This document shows positions 1 through 11,141 of a DNA stretch of 64,000 bases, in pieces. Below the pieces are notes generated by a model. The model did no database searches. It was not told the origin of the DNA and worked only from the letters and a program-made list of their open reading frames with translations. Every line of letters starts with the position of its first letter. The stretch's first letter is position 1. Both the position numbers and the translations under genes were made by a program. The DNA comes from Gibbula magus. Its lineage: Eukaryota; Mollusca; Gastropoda; Trochida; Trochidae. The stretch is from positions 27,602,368 to 27,666,367 of the forward strand of contig OW388292.1 of NCBI GenBank assembly GCA_936450465.1. Direction: 5' to 3'.

Positions 1-274
1 GGGCTAATCTGTCACCACAATCACATGTGACCTATAACTCAAACATGCTTCATATAAACCCCTATTCCCTCCAAGAATTGTTTTCAATTTACCCATTAGC
101 GTACACGACATCAAAAGGTTTACCTTTACACTGGAATGAGAAAGCAACGGTATGGAAACAGTTGACGTGGTATACCATTTCCTATTGAATATAGCCCTTG
201 AACTGAATGTTTCTCGTACTGCAATATTATTTTGCTTGAAGGTGAGGTGATCTTGGGTCTTAGTCGCATTCAAG

Positions 275-585
275 AGTATTTCATTTACATTACAGGTGCC
301 AGTATTATTGCAGGGAGTTAGCAACACCAATGTGTTTTGCAGTGAAACCTATGAGACACAGCTGGAACTAGCGAACAATGGGTGGTACTGTGGTAAATAG
401 CCTTACACTCAGACTATGAAAAAAGTATTTATTCTGAAAATTTCACCATTTTGATAAATATTGAAAAGGAGACTGTAAGAAATGGAATTTTCCATAAAAA
501 AAAGGCTCCTTTTCCATTTTTTTGTGACCTCTTGTTCCAAAGGTGAACGTGCTAAACCACCTCACTATCCCAACCCCTATTTTGT
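275..585 (-). mobile_element. Diverged tRNA-derived SINE copy
   Basis: The stretch matches, in the same order, the better-preserved SINE at 28985-29258. Shared blocks include AGTATTATTGCAGGGAG near 300, GGGTGGTACT near 381, and a degenerate tRNA-like head at about 540-580 whose minus strand reads GGGATAGTGAGGTGGTTTAGC. It is longer than the other copy by about 60 bases between body and head, so it has probably suffered an insertion. The B box is no longer recognisable. Confidence 0.5.
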
Positions 586-2173
586 ATGAGAGTTGCAGAT
601 AAAGGGGTTCTTCATACAGTATGTACCGGTACATTTGACATTTAACAAATAAAGCGATTGGAAATTTATAGCAAGGAGAAATCTGAAACATCAAAAGACA
701 TTGCAGTGCTTGAATGGGATCAAAATATCAAATTTCATTGAAATGAAACTTCATATATTTATTTAAGGAACAAAAGAGAATACACATATAGATGAAAACA
801 TGTTTGTGTTAAATATTTTTTGTATCTTTGTAGATGAAAATTCTCTTTAAATTTATAGCTGCACGTTTATTTAGGGAAATATACTGCGGTATGCTTTTCA
901 TGTACCATGTTGTTTACTTCAATTGGGACTTTTAATATATACCGGTACTTTTAATCAACATTTCCTTTCCTTTTCCTCATACTTTTCCACACCAGAACCA
1001 TTTAAACGGTAATTTTAGGAGAAATCACTTTTTTTTCAGCTAAATGGCAATGGTTTGTCAAGATATAAGTGCCATTTTAGTCAGTAATCATTGTCACTGT
1101 TCTTTTTATTTTCAAGAACAGTGCATCAATTGTTCATAAACTTTTTATGAAACGAAAATGGTATCTCCCCTGAAGGTTTGCGACAATCATGTATGAAGCA
1201 TTACAGGTTTATATTTTGAAGAGAAGGCGAGTTCCATTGTGTCTTTATGCATTTATCACATGATTTACATAACATCTCATTGATTACAAATGTTCATGGT
1301 GTTAAATCATGTACACTTCAATATCCTAAAGTGACCTTTACAGCATGATCACTTTTGTTGTACAAGTTACTTGAGTTTTTATCTACTTAATCACTTCTAC
1401 ATTCCATGTTTAACAGCCCTATGCTCTTCACTCAAAACTTTTTAAAAAATTTAAAAAGCTATTACATTGGAACAACTTAGCAAAAATTCAACATTTCCTG
1501 AAAAACTTGAAAAACCACATTTCTATCTCTTTCAGAAGTGATGAACGATGAAGATGATTTTGTAATTTAGACACGTAGTTATTTACGAAATAAACATGTG
1601 TAATATTATCCAGCCCTCCTTATAGGCTTTTCAGAGCACCCCTGCAGTGACAAGATTCACAGTGACACCAAATATTGTCGACGTGACACTGTTAACCATA
1701 TTCTCTCTCTTGGGTTATGCTTGAGTGACATCTCAAATTCATTCTGCATGAAATTTAACAAGTACAGGCACATAAGTAAACTAAAGGTAAATCCCTCTTA
1801 TGAATTAAGTACATACCTAAAATATTTCAGATGGAAGATTGCATGCAGAGAGATTCAAAGATAGCAAAAACAAACAATGGGTCTGTTGTCAAACATTTCA
1901 ATTGAGTATTTATTTATGTATCTTGTCGTTTGACAGAATAGAAGATAGATATACAAGCACATGATATGTCATGGCATAAAAATAACCATTTAAATTTGAT
2001 TTCCATTATATTTGATTATAGCACTTGCTGTCACTTTACATGCATGGAGGATATTTAAATAAATCATACCACTTAATGAGTATCATTTAAGCAATACAAT
2101 AGTTCACATGAGTCAAAAACAATTCATATTTAGCGTATTACAAATTTCAAGTAAAATAGTCTTTGTTGAAAAA
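586..2173. other. Non-coding stretch, no feature recognised
   Basis: AT-rich sequence with only short reading frames. I see no splice-bounded conserved exon, RNA gene or clear inverted repeat here. The first 270 bases of the window likewise show nothing I can name. Confidence 0.5.
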
Positions 2174-2275
2174 TGGAAACTTAACACATACAGTTTCACT
2201 ATTAAAAGGGGACTTAGCACATACAGTTTCACTATTAAAAGAGGACTTAACACATACAGTTTCACTTAAAGGGGG
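2174..2275. repeat. Short tandem array, 33-bp unit, three copies
   Basis: CACATACAGTTTCACT recurs at 2185, 2218 and 2251, giving an exact 33-bp period. The units read roughly ACTTAACACATACAGTTTCA followed by CTATTAAAAGRGG. The third copy is shortened at its end. Confidence 0.85.
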
Positions 2276-2530
2276 AGTTTGGTGAGAGACAGTGGGGATC
2301 GAAGTGCCTGTCTCCCCATATGCCTATCGTCCGCATGTAAAACCTACATCTACACATCTGACCCTCTACAGTTTACCCAGGCATTGTATCCTGCTTGTGT
2401 CCACACGTCCACACACATTGAGAATTGTCACTGATCAGGGGTGCATTAGTAAAGTAACCACACATCATTTACTAGCATTCTATCATTAGAACTGAGAGGT
2501 CATGTGGCGAGAAGGGATCTGTTGATAAGT

Positions 2531-2592
2531 GAGTGAGTGAGTGAGTTATTGTTTAACGCCGCTTCGGTAGTATATCGCAGCCATTTGCGGCA
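2531..2592 (+). mobile_element. 62-bp GTGAG/ACGCCGC insertion with 14-bp target duplication
   Basis: A GAGT-repeat head, then GTTTAACGCCGCTTCGG and a tail ending in GCCATTTGCGGCA. The 14-mer ATCTGTTGATAAGT lies immediately on both sides (2517-2530 and 2593-2606), which marks this as an insertion rather than chance similarity. A second copy of the unit is at 32137-32204. The CGCCGC...GCGGC arms can pair as a hairpin. Sequences with this head are common in gastropod genomes, usually as part of longer elements. Confidence 0.75.
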
Positions 2593-2606
2593 ATCTGTTG
2601 ATAAGT

Positions 2607-3898
2607 CCAGGAGCTACAAATAACCTTATCAAAATACTAGTCATTCGTACTAGTGAATTTTTGAAAATACTATTGTAAATTTCTTCCAAGCAGCATACAT
2701 GTGCATACATCTTTTTATTTTTTTTATTGGTGATGGGCGAACAAAGTAGTGCTGTTTTTGAACTTTGAAGTTAAAATGACTTGAGAAGAAGACTGTAATG
2801 ATTCATGAGGTTAGAATGACCTTTTTTGAGTAGATATTAGACTTTATGGTCTGTTTCATAGACTTCTGTTTCATTAGTTGACTTTAAAATCTAAGGCTGG
2901 ATATTGCACCAAATTTTGTATTGCGATTTATTGCAATACACAGCTCCTGTATTGTGATAATATTGCAATATACTGAATCAACATTAATACTAATATACGC
3001 AGTTAAGCATTACAGGTTTCAATATTTGATACATCAAATAGTTTAATCATCAATTGTACATAAAATAATTAAAATTTTAATTTGCCTTTGTGTTTCAAGA
3101 CTTTAGATATTGAAATAATCTATGCCAAATGATTCCTAGGGGCCAATTTACAGCAATCACAACTCATTTACAATGATCAAGCATTCGACAGTGGCTAAGA
3201 TAAAAATCTGAAAATATTTCACGACCCACCGACCCAAATTGATGAAGGTAATACATGTAGTTCTACATTGAGAAGTAATTCTCTATTTAAAGGGGTTTAT
3301 TTTTAAGGCTTTTTAAGCTATCAGGATATATTGGACAATGATGCATATTACCATAGTAACTATTTGAATGATTTTTCACAGTTCTCTTGCATGAATGAAG
3401 TACTACTGTGAAAGTAAAGTGTTGTACAGATGATGAATTGAATAGGCTGCTATTTCAATAGTATTTATTCAAAAAGTATTTTCTCAGCTAATGTTGACTT
3501 AGAATAAATGATTGTTTAAGCAAATTTCTACAACTTTGATAAATGCTTTTGAGCAAAGTGAAAGAGATACTCTAACTTCTTCATGTAGCTCAAGCAGCAG
3601 AGCAGAGAGAGTGAACAAGTTGGGCTGAAGGAGTTATCCCCCTTTACCTGTCACTTCCAACAACCTTGACAAGAGTTATATATACTTTAAGATTGATCCA
3701 TCAACATTTGGTGGTCAATGTAAGTAAACCCTCAGTTTGAAATTAGAAAGTCAAACTCTCCTAAATCAAGGCCATACTCTATAGATAAATTCTGCATCCC
3801 ATTTTTGAAAATTCTATATAAAAACCTGCAGCTTGAAACTGCCAAAAACGTCCTTTCATCTGTTTCCATAATTAAAACAGAGTCATCAGAAGATGACA
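2607..3898. other. Non-coding stretch, no feature recognised
   Basis: AT-rich. A patch near 2890-2990 rich in ATTGCAATA-type motifs may be an old transposon end, but I cannot define its borders. No conserved exon seen. Confidence 0.45.
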
Positions 3899-4412
3899 TA
3901 TCCCCACAGGTCCCAAATAATTTGTAAAAGCCATCTTTGACAGATAACTGTATATCTACTACTTCAGTTATGTAGTAATACACATGCTTAGTATCAGGTA
4001 TGATGAAAGGTTTTGGAGTTCTGATCCGGAAACAGACCTATCCCTGTCCAAATCGAACACGTTTCTATTGAAACGAAATATCAAAAGGCACCACTTTAGT
4101 TAGTGGATAATACACATGCAAAGTTTCAGGAAGATATGATGAAAAGTTCTGGAGCTGTGCTCCAGAAACGAACCTTTCTCTGAACAAAGTTCAAATCCAA
4201 CACATCGCTATGGAAACGAACAAAAATTAAAATTTCAGAAATCTGAAAATATCAAAAGGCACGACTTCAGTTAGTGGGTTATACACATGCATAGTTTCAG
4301 GAAGATATAACGAGTTTTTAAGCTGTGCTTCGGAAACGAAGTGATTACGGATGGACAGACAGACAGAAAGGGCAACAACTATATCCCACAGTATTACCTA
4401 CAAGCGGGATAA
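3899..4412 (-). mobile_element. Diverged copy of a TATCCCACCGG-ended repeat
   Basis: Reverse-orientation relative of 20220-20607. Shared landmarks: TCATCAGAAGATGACATATCC at the left edge, internal blocks resembling ATACACATGCAAAGTTTCAG that occur three times (near 3980, 4110 and 4270), a GACAGACAGAC segment near 4358, and a degenerate end ACAAGCGGGATA. The internal triplication makes this copy longer than the other. Confidence 0.6.
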
Positions 4413-4883
4413 AAATAGGAGTTATTTCATAAGAAAAGTAAACCTTTTCGGTTAAAAGGCGATAATTCTAGATAGCTCACCATCCCAAAATCAAGGGATC
4501 TATAAATTATGATTATCATTATTTTATTTCCTTCGAGTTTAAAATATACATAGTAATTTACTATTCAAAGTGATTGTCTTTTGCTTGTAAGATAAAATTG
4601 TAAGACAGAATTGTTTATGTTCCATAAAGCAGAATATTGAGTTTCAAACAACAGTACCACTATTCACTCTGAAACCTGCCTCCTTGAATCATTTCGCAAA
4701 ATTTGAAATGAAAACACATATAGAAAATCTCATTAAAGTGTCTTCGGATATCAAATATATCAACACAAGTTGATTAAATTAAGATTTTCTTTATCATTAA
4801 AAATCATTCTTCAACAATTATTAGCAAAAGATTGAAAATATCTAAAATATAAAAATGTCATTTAGCTTCTTTATGAAAATGAC
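4413..4883. other. Non-coding stretch, no feature recognised
   Basis: AT-rich spacer between two mobile elements. Nothing conserved is visible. Confidence 0.5.
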
Positions 4884-5183
4884 TTAAAGGAGAATATTTG
4901 TAAAGATTTATATTCTGTTATAGTAAAATATACTTTAAAAAACATATTCCCCCGAAAATTAAATGGAAAGCCGTGTTTAATTACTAATTACGCGATATAA
5001 CAACCGCGCCTACTTTTGCCTGTGCGCGTATGCATATTTGCCGGTAGCCTTTGGCAGGTTCAGGCTGTGACGTCAGAGATGCTCTACGGCCCGCTTTGGG
5101 TCCTTAGTGCAGTGGAAGGGAAGGCATTAGAGTAGATGAAGAATCGGTTGAATACGTAGAATTCGGGTTGTTTCGGACTTGAT

Positions 5184-5352
5184 ATGGTATATTGTGCAGC
5201 GTTGGTGTGCAGTAATTCATCAAAGTCTGGACAGAAGTTTACATATTTTTAATTTTCAAGGAAAGGTTTGGATAGTGTCAAAGAGGAAAGAAGGACCGAA
5301 ACCGTCGGAATCTGTCTCACTATGTTCAGAGAATTTTGATCCGTTATATTAA
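5184..5352 (+). pseudogene. THAP-domain fragment, broken
   Basis: Reads MVYCAALVCSNSSKSGQKF..., the start of a THAP zinc finger (Met-Val, then the first C-x4-C pair). A stop at 5250 ends the first frame. The domain resumes in the next frame with Trp at 5269 (WIVSKRKEGPKPSE) and a CSENF block where THAP proteins normally have C-S-x-H-F, so the zinc-binding His is replaced by Asn. It then stops at 5352. Two lesions and no downstream transposase make this a relic. The class call rests on the Cys pair, the Trp and the CSxxF block together. Confidence 0.7.
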
Positions 5353-5452
5353 AACAGTTGTGTAAATAAGTGATAGTTAGTCGTAATTAAGTACTCGTAA
5401 TTAACAGTCCTTTATAAGGATATAACTTATAATGCCTTCTTATGGGATGTGT

Positions 5453-5535
5453 CATCCTCGGTTACCCAGAGTTTTATATATGCTCCAGCGGAGAGTAACG
5501 GTTTATATATAAAACCATGAGTACCGCCGAGGATG
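5453..5535. mobile_element. 83-bp palindromic insertion with 9-bp target duplication
   Basis: CATCCTCGG at the left edge pairs with CCGAGGATG at the right edge, and GTTTTATATAT (5471) pairs with ATATATAAAAC (5504). The 9-mer GGGATGTGT lies on both sides (5444-5452 and 5536-5544). It is therefore a small foldback element nested in the Kolobok-like element. Nine-base duplications are typical of Mutator-like transposons, but the family assignment is inference. Confidence 0.75.
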
Positions 5536-6937
5536 GGGATGTGTAGGCCTTAAAACTTAGTACACAGTTGTATAATTATTTGTCATTGGCTAATAACTGT
5601 ATTAGATTAGATTAATTTCAATTTAATATGGCCAATGTGGCAGCTCAAATGGCATTGTCAGACACACACACAATATTTCCTGGTTATAAATCATTTGAAA
5701 ACTATAGTGATATTCAACGCTAAAATGATATCTGTCGCCTATATTACACCCCCACTAACTAAATTCTAAATCTTGCCCCAACTTTTGAACCCTTCCTACG
5801 TCTATGTTGGATCCTTTTTTTAAATATATTTACTAAAAACGCATTTCCACTGATTGTATATGTTCACAATATCATAACAAATGATTATTGCAAAAATAAT
5901 AAGTTTCAGTGTTCAATCCTTGTGGGTGCTTGGTTTGTGTACTTGTGATAGGAGAACACGTAACTGTCTAGCAACTCAAGTTCAAATAATTACTGTCTGC
6001 AAGGCAGAACTAGTAGAAAGCACACGTAGCCGTATGGACGCATTTGCACACATGTATATTTTACTACCGTAAGCAAATTTTCACCTAGTCAGCGACGGTT
6101 GCATATGGTATTTAACTATTCTAGTAACAGTTCGTCGTTTACAGACATAGTGACTTCACAGCGGTTGAGAAAATATATTAGAGAACTTTAGAAATTCTTA
6201 ATATTGTTTTTTTCAAATTCTCTTTATAGGATATCTCCTTCATGCACGCGATGAATTTCGAAATCTATCTGACTTTTCGATTTTTATTATTATTAGGGCG
6301 ACAAAGTCAAACAAATGTTGACAGATTTAAATTAATGTCATTTATTTAGTGTACATCTAATACATATTAATTGACATATTTTAGAAATTCTCTATTCATA
6401 TATTAAAAGAGTTGGAACCCCAGAAATTAAACACGCATGAACGCATAGTAAATTTACCTTTACTAACATGCGTATATTACTACCATAAGCAATATTGCAT
6501 ATGTGCACTGCAAAGTTCGCTGTATAAACAGGGCTTTACACTACGTTATCACGGGCTTCTAATATCGCGAGATCGTGTTAGTCCGGTTTTCGTTACTACC
6601 ACATCTCTCACATAGCTATGTGTAGATCTTACTGTCTATCTTACTTGATTAGGATTGAACAGTGGTTTGTACGTTAGATCTAAATATTAATAATATTTAA
6701 TATCAATACGTTTTTAAAGCAAACATGATTTGAATAATCGAGAATCAAGATTGTTCATTTTGTCCTGCGCAACTGGTTACTTCAGCGGTACAGTATATAT
6801 ACGAATAAAGCAGTATAATTTGTAGTAACATATTTTAATTAACTACATATATATAAGTTGTTGACACCCATGTTATCTACATGTAGACAATAACTATTTA
6901 ATATACGGCATAATCTACTTATTGTGAAATTGTAACG

Positions 6938-7132
6938 TTAGAGTTTGCCAGTCCCTTCGTACGAATCTGTATTTCCAACTCTCTCACTGTTTACTTCTGA
7001 AAGCTCATCCTCACTTGATTCCTGGTGTTCCACTCAATGTTGATTCACAATAGGTTCATACTGATAAGGACAGATGTTATTAATGTCAGATGGTTGAAAA
7101 TCAACGCTGCCATCACTATCCGAGGAAGCCAT
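6938..7132 (-). pseudogene. Acidic N-terminal reading frame with PYQYEP motif, one stop
   Basis: From ATG at 7132 the minus strand reads MASSDSDGSVDFQPSD and NNICPYQYEP, hits a TGA after 32 codons, and continues in the same frame with another acidic stretch (ESSEDELSEVNSE) to a TAA at 6938. Composition and continuity beyond the stop indicate a decayed coding exon. The PYQYEP motif after an acidic leader resembles N-termini of transposon-linked invertebrate proteins often labelled P2X purinoceptor 7-like; that link is from memory and only moderately secure. It begins inside the right end of the Kolobok-like element and faces the THAP fragment. Confidence 0.5.
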
Positions 7133-7379
7133 AACAACATTACGAACGTAGAAAATACACTGTCTCAGCGCGCGGGAGAGCATCTTTGACGTCATATCAC
7201 GTGACTGCTGCCAGCCTGATTAACTCTCGGGGATTTCCGGAAAACGACTCGCATCGAAAACGTTTTTTCAACGTTTCTACATAAAATGTCGCATTTTAAT
7301 AATTTTTTTGACACACTTTGTCTTAAACAATACTGTTAAACATGTTAAAACAAAGTTTTTCTCTAATATTCTCCTTTAA

Positions 7380-8746
7380 GAAATGAAATATTTTAATTAG
7401 CAGTTAGTACCTGTGAAGGGCCGTTTGTCTTTCTAACAGTCATTGATTTTATTTTTTTAAAAAGAATATATGCTTTTGTTTTATCAAATTTTCAAATATT
7501 AAATTACAAACATTACCCTCAGTAATATGTTTAACATGGATTGTGCAATAAGCAATAAGTTTAGCATGTATAATACTATATACTGTATGAGTAAACAGGA
7601 ATGTCCTCTTTAATTTCGTTTCCACAAAAAATACCCGATAGAACGTCTCCTAAACAGGTAGGTGGATACCTTTGTTTCTGCACACCCTATTTCAGTTGTC
7701 GTTTTTAGATTTGTATGCCCTTGTAGATTTGTGTCCATGTTATTGTGTCTTTCAAGCACATTACTGATGAGAAATTCGAAAGACAGTTTTATTACCTTGA
7801 CATGTATTATAACTGAGAAAATTATTCTTTCTTTTATTATCAAAGTTTCCTTTTGTTCTATAACCTCTTAAAACGAAAAAGATAAAAGATATTGAATTTG
7901 CAAGTAAAGAGTATATGGAATTTAATTAATATGTTGTTTGATATTGATATCTTGGCTATACTATAGAAAGATTTTTATCTTTAAAAATCAGAGTTAATTT
8001 AAGAAAATATGTAATTCAAGATTGATTTTATAAATGCTCTTTTTTTATTTATTGATGAATCAATATTTTTTAGAACTAACTAAGTCTTGCATTTAATGAT
8101 TTATACTAAAAGTTATTCATCTCACTCCATTCAGGTACTGTATTTGTAAGCATGGCATTTCTTGAAAGTAAATGGTAGTTTGTATATTTCCAAAGCTAAT
8201 CAGACTCATTTTTTAAAAATCGATAACTTTAAAAAACCTCTCATGTATCTTGTAAATTATAAAGCCTAATCACGTCCAATAAAAAATGTTCATAAACACA
8301 AAGCCCGCCATGCAACCTGTTGTTACAATTTGTGTTTCGCCGCAGTCACCACTGCACGTCACACGAAATCCGTGTCGTTTCACATGAACCGAGGGACAAC
8401 GTGAGGCTGCTGTCGCATTACTTAAATGTTTCTGAAAATAAAACAATGCTTCATTCCATTCTAGTTGTTAAACTTATTTTGAAGTTATCGTAATTACCTG
8501 ACAAGTTGTTTACACCCGGTATGTGGTCACTGAATGGACACACGACAATCTCGCCATTAGTCAGCGACCCGGATGACGGGATCTCCTCTGTGACGTCACA
8601 GACGAGGGATTCCCTTCGCTTTTTTGCCACGTGACAAATTTCGTTTATAAAAAGAAATTTCGATATTATGTGAAAACTAATTTCAGAGATTGTATCAATT
8701 CGTTTGATTTAATAAATAATTTAGAAGTTACTCATAAATTAATATT
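7380..8746. other. Non-coding stretch, no clear feature
   Basis: AT-rich, with a GC-richer patch at about 8290-8640 (including TGTGACGTCACAGACG near 8590) that may be part of another old element. No border or conserved exon could be established. Confidence 0.4.
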
Positions 8747-9099
8747 AAAGGGGCTGTAGCACGTTTTTTGCAAAATTTATTGTTTCAAATTTCCCATTTA
8801 TAATGATAGTTCATGTCATTTAAATTAACTTTAGAGGGTAAAACATCTTATTACACAAACCAATTATCTGTAGTGGTAAAAACTATGTTGCGTATAAAGC
8901 AAAAATTGCATGGCGGCCATTTGATTGTGAACACAATTTATTATTACAAAAAATGATGCCCATGGCTTTACCGAAACATGTACACTCATTTTAAACTTTA
9001 TTTTCCGAAAGGGAGATGGATGTTTTACTATTGGTGAAATTATTTTTCAAATACATTTCATCAACTTATTTGAGCGAAAAAACGTGCTACTGCCCCTTT
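8747..9099. mobile_element. MITE-like element with 25-bp inverted ends
   Basis: The left end AAAGGGGCTGTAGCACGTTT matches the reverse complement of the right end (9074-9099), AAAGGGGCAGTAGCACGTTT, with one mismatch. The 353-bp interior has no coding signal. A diverged copy of its interior follows directly at 9103-9330. Confidence 0.7.
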
Positions 9100-9102
9100 G
9101 AA

Positions 9103-9330
9103 TTTACTCTAGTGGGTAAAACATCTTATTACACAAACCAATTATCCTTAGTAGTAATAACGGTGTTGCGTATAATGCAAAATCTGCATGGCGGCCATTT
9201 TATTGTGAACACATTTAATTATTTAAAATGACAGAAACGATTCCCATGGCTTTATTGAGCCATGTACACTCATTTTTAACTTGATTTTCCAAAGAGAGAA
9301 GGAAAGAAATTAAGGAATGGTGAAAACTGA
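9103..9330. repeat. Diverged duplicate of the preceding MITE interior
   Basis: GGGTAAAACATCTTATTACA occurs at 8836 and 9114, offset 278. The parallel continues through GCATGGCGGCCATTT, TTGTGAACACA, CCCATGGCTTTA and CATGTACACTCATTTT. This copy lacks the terminal AAAGGGGC ends. Confidence 0.75.
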
Positions 9331-9340
9331 TGAATTTTTA

Positions 9341-9600
9341 GCTCATTAGGTCTAAAAAGCCAGATGGGCTTATGGCATTGAGATGGGCTTATGGCATTTG
9401 CTGCTTTCCGGCAAGTCAAACTTTTTTACATTTTGGACTTTTTCTCCAGAACCGCTGTACCCCAAAGCTGACATTCTATGGGGGGTACCTTTCTCCTTGG
9501 GATCAAAATTTGTTCATTTGGACCTCACTCCTGTCAAATATGGGCATGGCAAGCATCATTATAATAAAGGTTACACCTTTAAAATATCTGTATAACACAA
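9341..9600 (+). repeat. Dispersed 'GCTCATNAGG / GATGGGCTTATGG' repeat
   Basis: Starts TTTTAGCTCATTAGGTC, has GATGGGCTTATGGCATT twice, then TTTTTGGACTTTTTCTCCAG-like sequence. The same order is seen at 44395-45200 and, reversed, at 37078-37360. Reading frames across it are not conserved between copies. Confidence 0.6.
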
Positions 9601-10811
9601 GTTATTATGGATCTCCATTTCTTCCTTATTGTACACATGCACAACATTTCTAGGCTGTTCCAACACCTTGTCAGTGAAGGGTGTACTTGATTTTTCTTCC
9701 TTTAAATGCAAAGGTCTATAATAATTAATAGGAGGGTTCTATCGGGGTATTTTTTGTGGAAACGAAATTCAAGAGGATATTCCTGTTTACAAATATATGC
9801 TATTAATAGATGAGTTAAACCCAGTCAAGCCATTCATCGGTGCTGCGAGTGGGGAAAACTTCGCTAGGGCCTAATATCACATTGTTTATTAGTTTTATGA
9901 TACGTTATGTGTTACTGTGTGAATATTCTATAAGTGTATATGTTTTATTATTACAACAATTTAAAATTGGGTTAAATATAGCATGTTTTCATTTCCCTGA
10001 AATGCCAAGAAATCAAGATGGCGGATGCTGATGATAAATTGGCGATAGAACTTACCCTTTAATGTTTGTGTTGACATACCTTGATCAATGTTTATTATCT
10101 ATTGTAAAATGTGGTGACATGGTCATGTCTTATTATTTGGTTAGAAAATTAATATCATTGGCTGATCCAGAGGGGGGGTGCATCCCTTCCAAGACAGTTC
10201 CAAGTATAGTAAATTACCATTGAAACCATAGTCAAAACAGTGGATATTGATTAACATACCAATTTGTGCAAAATTAATGCTCATTTACTTATTATACACA
10301 AGATCTTGTAAACAAATCAAACCATTAATGTAGTAATTCTGTTGTTTCCATGAAAATACAACCTTGTGCAAAATCTGTAAGGTTGTCGTCTTGTCATACT
10401 AAAGATGCTTCCAAATTTGTAGTGTTTTCGGGGTTAAATCATAGAGTGATGTGTTAAAACCAATGAAAATAAGGCTTTACCTAGTCACTCTGTGAGAGAT
10501 AACAGTTGTAATTCACTGAAAACAAAATATTCTGTTCATGTTGTTTTATGTGATGTCAAACTGCTGTGGTGAAAACATTTTCAGTTTCTATTAACTGTTT
10601 GACACGAGAGGATGTCTCTCCAAGTGTCACTTCCAATGCAAAGAAATTCTGCTGATAAAAAGACAAGTTTGCTAGTTTTGTGTTATGTAAGAAAAATTAT
10701 TTAACAATTGTAAACATCACTTTACCAGAAGATTTTCTTCCATAATATAAATCGCAAATCTCAAGGACCAAATCCAGTATACAAGAACAAAAAAATATTT
10801 AATTTCACCAT
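9601..10811. other. Non-coding stretch before the histone H1 3' end
   Basis: AT-rich, no conserved exon or repeat border recognised. Confidence 0.5.
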
Positions 10812-10817
10812 TTTATT
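10812..10817 (-). promoter_or_regulatory. Polyadenylation signal AATAAA for histone H1
   Basis: AATAAA on the minus strand, about 325 bases after the H1 stop codon. The usual histone 3' stem-loop is not visible in the first 150 bases after the stop, so a polyadenylated mRNA is more likely. Inferred from position. Confidence 0.4.
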
Positions 10818-11141
10818 ACAAAATGATCATGGATGACATTCAATGTCGGATAAATATATAGTCAATGAACATAACAAGGATGACAAACTTCTCTTATAGA
10901 GCAGTTCCTTTGCCAATAATGAGTCTCTGATTCAACCTGAACCAAACAAATGACAATGAGCACTAATATTCATACAAAACAGATGAATGATTGAATGATA
11001 TGAAGATGATGAGGGCCAGTTGGTACGATATTGTCCTTGCAATTCAATCAAGACCCTGGGGACTGGGGGAGCCCAAGCCCTGCTGTGATCAAGTCATCAC
11101 TGAACCTGATTTTTCAGTCAATAGTCACTTACACAATGTGT

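Larger units (their letters stand above)
4888..7375. mobile_element. Kolobok-like DNA transposon remnant, TTAA target duplication
   Basis: The two ends begin AGGAGAATATT in inverted orientation and are flanked by TTAA (4884-4887 and 7376-7379). Sub-terminal parts also mirror each other: GACGTCAGAGATGCTCT near 5070 matches the reverse complement of the segment near 7180 (GACGTCAAAGATGCTCT). TTAA duplications are shared by piggyBac and Kolobok elements. The THAP-type zinc-finger remnant just inside the left end favours Kolobok, whose transposases carry THAP domains. Coding remnants start inside both ends and point inward (5184-5352 plus; 6938-7132 minus). No intact transposase core remains, so this copy should be non-autonomous. 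Confidence 0.75.

Noticed and set aside
3732..3983. Short gene with a DMSSSDDS peptide shared with the frame at 20569
   Set aside because: Both arise from the same dispersed DNA repeat, in unrelated contexts and without other conservation.
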